From Limnomonas spitsbergensis (taxonomy: Eukaryota > Chlorophyta > Chlorophyceae > Chlamydomonadales), in the NCBI GenBank assembly GCA_037349105.1, contig JAYJMM010000036.1, forward strand, positions 5,554,001 through 5,618,000: 64,000 bases of DNA. The letters are read 5' to 3'. Below, piece by piece: positions 55,501 to 61,500 of the stretch. A program made the position numbers and the translations under genes. The number at the start of each line of letters is the position of its first letter. Position 1 is the stretch's first letter. Under the pieces are notes generated by a model. It saw nothing but the letters and a program-made list of their open reading frames with translations. It did not search any database and had not been told where the DNA came from.

Positions 55501-58500
55501 CGGCCGAGCCCAGCCAGCATCCCCGCTCAGCCCGCCCCGCACGTCCCTCGCCGCTCCCACGACAGCACGCACTCGCGCGCGCTCCCCCAGCCCGTCCGCG
55601 GCCCACGCCGCATCAAGCGCGCCGCCCAGCGCCTCCAAGCCCTCCTCTCCTGCCTGCCCGCTCGCCAGCAGATACCTCAAGACCACGTCCAAGTCCCGGC
55701 TTTCCCAATCTTGGATGGCCTCCGAGCCGCCCACCCTTCCATGTACCGCAGGTACGGCAGCGGATCCGATTGCAGATCCCATTACAGATCCCATTGCGGA
55801 TCCCATAGCGGATCCGATTGCGGATCCGATTACCGTCATCGCCTCACCAGATCCTTGCCGACCCCCCAGGTGCGGCTGCCGTTGCCGCACGACCTCTCTC
55901 AGGCGAAACACATGAAACCCGCAGCGGAGCACCGAGCTGCAGAATTCGCGCCACACGGACGGCGAGCCAAACTCAAGGTAAGCCGGGTGCAAGGCGCAAG
56001 GAACCGAGGACAGCGCCGCCGCCAGCAGCGACGAGAGCGGCGCCCCTGCCACGGGTCCTCCCCCGATCAAAGCGACTCGCACACCGCTGCTGTCGCTGCT
56101 GCTGATAGACGCACCCTCCGCCACGCGGTCCGGCACATCTGCGATGAAGCTCAAGCCCAGGTGCACTCCATGGGACGAGGGACGAGCTATGAGAGCCGCA
56201 CCATGAGCAAGGAGCCGCATGCTGCTCATCGTAGTATCATCATCACCAGCAGCATCAGCAGCAGTAGCATCAGAAGCAGCAGTAGCAGCGGCAGTAGCAG
56301 CGGCAGTAGCAGCAACGCCCGTCGGAAGCGCATCGACAGAGGCGACCAAACAAGTGACAGCAGTAGCAGCAGCTGTGGCAGCAACGCTGGAGGAGGGGCG
56401 ACAGGAGGAGTCAGATGGCGGGAGGGTGCGCGCGGACTGCCCTGGCCTCACTAGGCACCAAGGCAGCAGGCGGCTCAAGACACCGGCAGCCTCCGGCTCA
56501 GAACCCACCAGGTGCTGGTGCTGCAACAAGTAGCCTGCATAGCCAATCAGCAGCCGCTCACGGCCGCACCACGCAGCAGCCACAGCCTCATTCTCTTCCT
56601 GCTCCTCCAGCATCGCCTGTTGCTCCTCCTCTGTCCCCCCCTGCTGCTGCTCCTTCCCTAGCAGCTCGCCGCCATCACCGTCCCTTGGTGCATCTCTGGC
56701 GGCCAGAGGCACAGCTGCAGCTTCCTGCTGCTCCTTCCCTAGCAGCTCGCAACCGTCACCGTCACCCCTCGGAGCACCCCTGGCGGCCAGAGGCACAGCT
56801 GCAGCTTCCTGCTGCTCCTTCTCTAGCAGCTCGCCATCAAACCCGTCCCCCGGAGCACCCCTGGCGGCCAGAGGCACAGCTGGGGGTCCAGGGCGGGAAG
56901 CTGCCGATGATTTGCGGAGGCTGCTGGCGGTAGCAGCAGCTGCTCGGAGGGTAGGCAGGATATGGCCTTCGATAATATCCTGCAGAAAAGTGGCATGGGC
57001 AGGGAGTGAGGGAGGGGGAGGGGGGCATCGAGGGGAAGCAGCCTCTCTATCTCCTCACACCTGCAGCTGGGCCTGCCTGAATGACCCCCAGCATTTCCTC
57101 CTGTCCTCCCCTTCACTTGCAACTGGCATTGTCCCCCTTCCTGTCCTCCCCTTCACTTGCAACTGGCATTGTCCCCCTTCCTGTCCTCCCCTTCACTTGC
57201 AACTGGCATTGTCCCCCTTCCTGTCCTCCCCTTCACTTGCAACTGGCATTGTCCCCCTTCCTGTCCTCCCCTTCACTTGCAACTGGCATTGTCCCCCTTC
57301 CTGTCCTCCCCTTCACTTGCAACTGGCATTGTCCCCCTTCCTGTTCTCCCCTACACTTTCAACTGGTATTGTCTCCCTTCCTGTTCTCCCCTACACTTTC
57401 AACTGGTATTGTCCTCCTTCCTGTTCTCCCCTCCCAACACCCCCATACTTGAACCGAAAGCAACCTCCTCATTCTCCATATCTCCTCGCCCTGTCCCTCG
57501 CACCTTATGCAAAAATCACTTCCTTTTCTCCCCTCCCTTCCCCCCACACCTGTGGCCGCGCCTGCCTGACAGACCCCAGCCTGCCCAGAAGGCTGGCTGC
57601 CCGACGGTATGCCACCGGGTCGCCCCCCAGCGCTGAGGTCATCGATTTCACGTTGATGATGCGCAGCAGCGCCTCGAAACCGTACTGCTGGCCGGAGCCG
57701 TCACCTAGTAGAGAGGCTGCGCGGGAGGGGGAGGGGCGAGGGTGTAAAAGTGTGTCAGGCCAGATGTAAAAATTGTATCAGGCGAGGGGTAAAAAGTGTA
57801 TCAGGCAAGGGTGTAGAAGTGCGTCATGCCAGCTGTAGGGGAGGGTCGTGCGAGGGGTGGAAAGGGTCGTGCGTCAGTCAGTGTGTCAGGCGAGACAGCT
57901 GTAGGGAGGGTGTTTAAGGGGTGAGGGTTGACGTTTTGTCTTGGAGTCGTCTTTACCAACTGGAGAGTCTCTGGGCCTTGTCTAAAAAACAGGATTGTGC
58001 AACCCTTGCTCATGTGAACAATGAAGATACAAATGTATCATGATGGAATCTGCTCGTTCCGTTGTTGTTGGTGCTACCCTGTTGTTGCTGTTGCTACCCC
58101 TGTTGTTGCTGTTGCTACCCCTGTTGTTGCTGCTGCTCTCGCTGTTGTTGCTTTTCCTGTTGCTGCCTCTGTTGTCACTTTTGTTGATGCTACCCATGTT
58201 GTTGCTTTTGTTGTTGCTACCTCCATTGTTGCTTTTGTTGTTGCTACCACTGTTGTTGCTTTTGCTGTTGCTACCCCTGTTGTTACTGTTGCTGTTGTAA
58301 CCCTTATTGCAGTTGTTGCTGTTGCGACCCCTGCTGCACTTCTTTTTAACCTTTTCTAGTCATTCCTGGCAGTGCTGTGTAATTGCGCCGTAGTTCAGAA
58401 ATTGTGTAAGTAATACGGTCCCTTGCTGGTAACACTGGCTTAATTTGAATTTGGATTGCTGTAACTGAAACTCAGCTACGCAATTCGGCCGCCATAAGGA

Positions 58501-61500
58501 CCGTAATTGGCGGAGCACTGGTTCCTGGGATCGCTGCCGATGATATCTGGGGACACACGATCAGTCGTCCGAGATTGAAACAGGACCCTCTTTCCTAGAA
58601 TGTACTTCGACCTGAATATTCATACAATGCTGATGCTTCAATCTGACTTTTTATACCTTGATCAGATTTGTAAGCCTCAATCTGTTTTTTGTACTTGGAT
58701 CTGATTATTGAGCTTCGACCTGATGTCTTGTACTTCGACCAGGTTTTCCTCTTCTTTCTAATTTGCAATATCTAGCTATTCGGGCCCTGCCGGACACTCA
58801 GCCACCCTAAGCTGCCCCCCCCCCCACACACATTCCTCCCAAAACAAAAAGGAGCTTCTCACCGCCTGCAGCCGACTCAGCACTCAGCTTTGCATCAGCT
58901 TCCTCTCCCAGCTTCTCATCAGCTTCCTCCCCCAGCTCCTCTGTACTGCATCCCCCGCCGCCACCCGGCGGCCCCGGCCGCGTCTGGCGACCGGCCAGTG
59001 CGGGTGGGAACCCGAGTGGCAGGAAGGCACCCTCCTCGAGTGTGGCCAGGCCGCCTCCCAGCAGTGGCAGCAGATGGACGCCGGACAGCCCGGAAAGGAG
59101 GCTCTGCACCTGACCACCTGCACCTGTAGGTGTGTGGGGAGGGCGGTGGGCAGCAGATGGACGCCGGACAGCCTGGAAAGTAGGCTCTGCACCTGACCAC
59201 CTGCACCTGTAGGTGTGTGGGGAGGGCGGTGGGCAGCAGATGGACGCCGGACAGCCCGGAAAGGAGGCTTTGCACCTGACCACCTGCACCTGTAGGTGTG
59301 TGGGGAGGGCGGTGGGCAGCAGATGGACGCCGGGCAGCCCGGAAAGGAGGCTCTGCACCTGACCACCTGCACCTGTAGGTGTGTGGGGAGGGTGGTGAGG
59401 AGGGGGGGGGGGGGAGGAAGGCAGGTCATGAACCTGGATGCATGCTCCAGTGTGTGCGTGCCCTATTCTTGGCCAGAGAGTCACAAGGGCACATGCCAGA
59501 CCTAGTGTAGGGTTTAGGGTTCAGGGTTTAGGTTTCTAGGAATTAGGGTTGTAATTAGAGGGTTAAAGGGCTGCACCTGTCGTGGAAGCTTTGCACATAT
59601 CCGTTTGTTCCGACCATGACAGCACGGCATCCTCGGTAGGGGCGCCCACAGCCGTTTGACACAAGCTGGTCGTTGCTCGGTATGAATGCCCTCAGGCATT
59701 TCACACAAGCCGGTCGCTGCTGCTACTGCTGCAATATCTCAATAAACCAGCTGGTGAAAGCTTCAGGTCAAGCAATTGGTAACTTGTGCAAGTGCGTGTA
59801 CGAGGATTTCGGGCTCTGCAGTTTTCGCCAGCTCTCCTGATACCTAGGATATTCTGGGCACAATGTCTCTCCCCAGGGTCGCATCCTCACAACGTGCCAA
59901 AAATCTGGTCGGCATTGGCTGACATCTCTCAAAAAGCTATGATCAACAAGTCATAATAAGTTAAGCTATCCTATCATAATAAATAAAGCTACCCTGCCTC
60001 CTTAGCATTCCCGGAACCATCCCGGCTGTCCCCCTCTGGTTCTAGCCGCCGGCAAAAAGGTTTCACTCCCTCCCTGTTTTACATCTCATTCCTCAGGGTT
60101 TGGGATTCAGGGGCTTAGGGTTTATGGCTTGGGTGTTCTACCCGGCAACAAACTCCACCTGTCGGTCCCCATGCAGTCCCTTCAACCTCCTCCAATAGCT
60201 CCTCCAGCAGGGCCAGCAGCGGCCAGCAACGATCGTGAGACAATACCGCGCCAGCTGTAAAAGGAGCAGCGGCAGGAGTGGCCGATGGTCCACTGCTGGC
60301 CTGCTCCCCCTCCTCCTGCTCCCCGCGGAGTGCCGCCACGAGGTGTGCCGCAGAGAAGTGGCGACATCCCAACGATAAAAGGTTCGACACAGCTGCTGCG
60401 GCAGCAGTAGCGGCGGCGGAGGCGGCGGCTGCTGCGGGGGCTATTACAGAGGCGACTGCAGCAACAGAGGCAGCTGCAGCGGCAGGGGAAGAGGAAGAGG
60501 AGCCAACGGGTTCGCCCACAGTGCCGGGCTGGCGGGCGCTGGGCAGTCCCTCCCAGGAGTCACTGTCATGGGGCAGCAGCAGCTCATGGCTGGCATACCG
60601 CAGGCCCAGCAGGCGGTACAACATACTGGTAGGGACCAACTGCTGTACCGCCAGAGGCGCCAGCAATGCCTGGCCCGGCTTTATCCATGTTCCAGAGCTG
60701 GTGGGGATGCACTCAGTCCCTCTCAGTGCGGCTTTGAGCGCCAGGGCAACCGGTCGAAAAAAACCCTGATGGGGTGGGTGCAGGAGCTTCAACAAGGAGG
60801 GAATGGGCGGGGCATGGCATGTTGGGGCATGGCATGGCATGGCATGACATAGCATGGCAATCAGTGCTGTGCGGTTGCGCTGTAATTTAGAAATCGTGGA
60901 AGTAATAACGCTCCCTTACTGGTAAAAGTAGCTGAATTTGCCTTGAAATTACGGTGACTGAAACTCAGCTACGTAATTCAGCCACTGAAAGGACCGTCAT
61001 CGGCACAGCACTCATGGCAATGCATGGCATGGAAATGCATGACAGGCAATGCATGGCAATGCAATGCAATGCAATGCATGGCATGGCATAGTATGGCATG
61101 GTATGGTACGGCATGGCATGGCAAACAAGGACCTTCAGCAAGGAAGGAAAGGGCGGGGTAGAAAGGGAACAAGCAGCTGGTGAGTATTCAGCAGCCATTG
61201 CCAGTGCACATAGAAACCATGCGCACTAGCAGCTGTAGGAGGTGGGTGTACCTTAAAGTGTGGATTCAGTGAGCCACACAAAAGTTCGTACCATGCTTTC
61301 GCAGCTGATGACGAGGGCCTCATGCACACCCAGTCTGTTTGTGTGTGTTAGCGCCTCAGGTTAACTAGGGTTGGGAGGCCAGCCAGTTACGTCCAAGCAC
61401 ATGTGACATGGGTTGTCGCTCGGTCACACCTTCTGTGTGGCTCATGCCTTGCCTAGTTTACTACAGGGCTTACCGGCTTAGGGTTTAGGGTTAAGGCCTA

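Noticed and set aside
58021..58359. Leucine-rich or Val/Ala-rich transmembrane-like protein
   Set aside because: Reads a GTTGTTGCT array; all frames are hydrophobic only because of the repeat.
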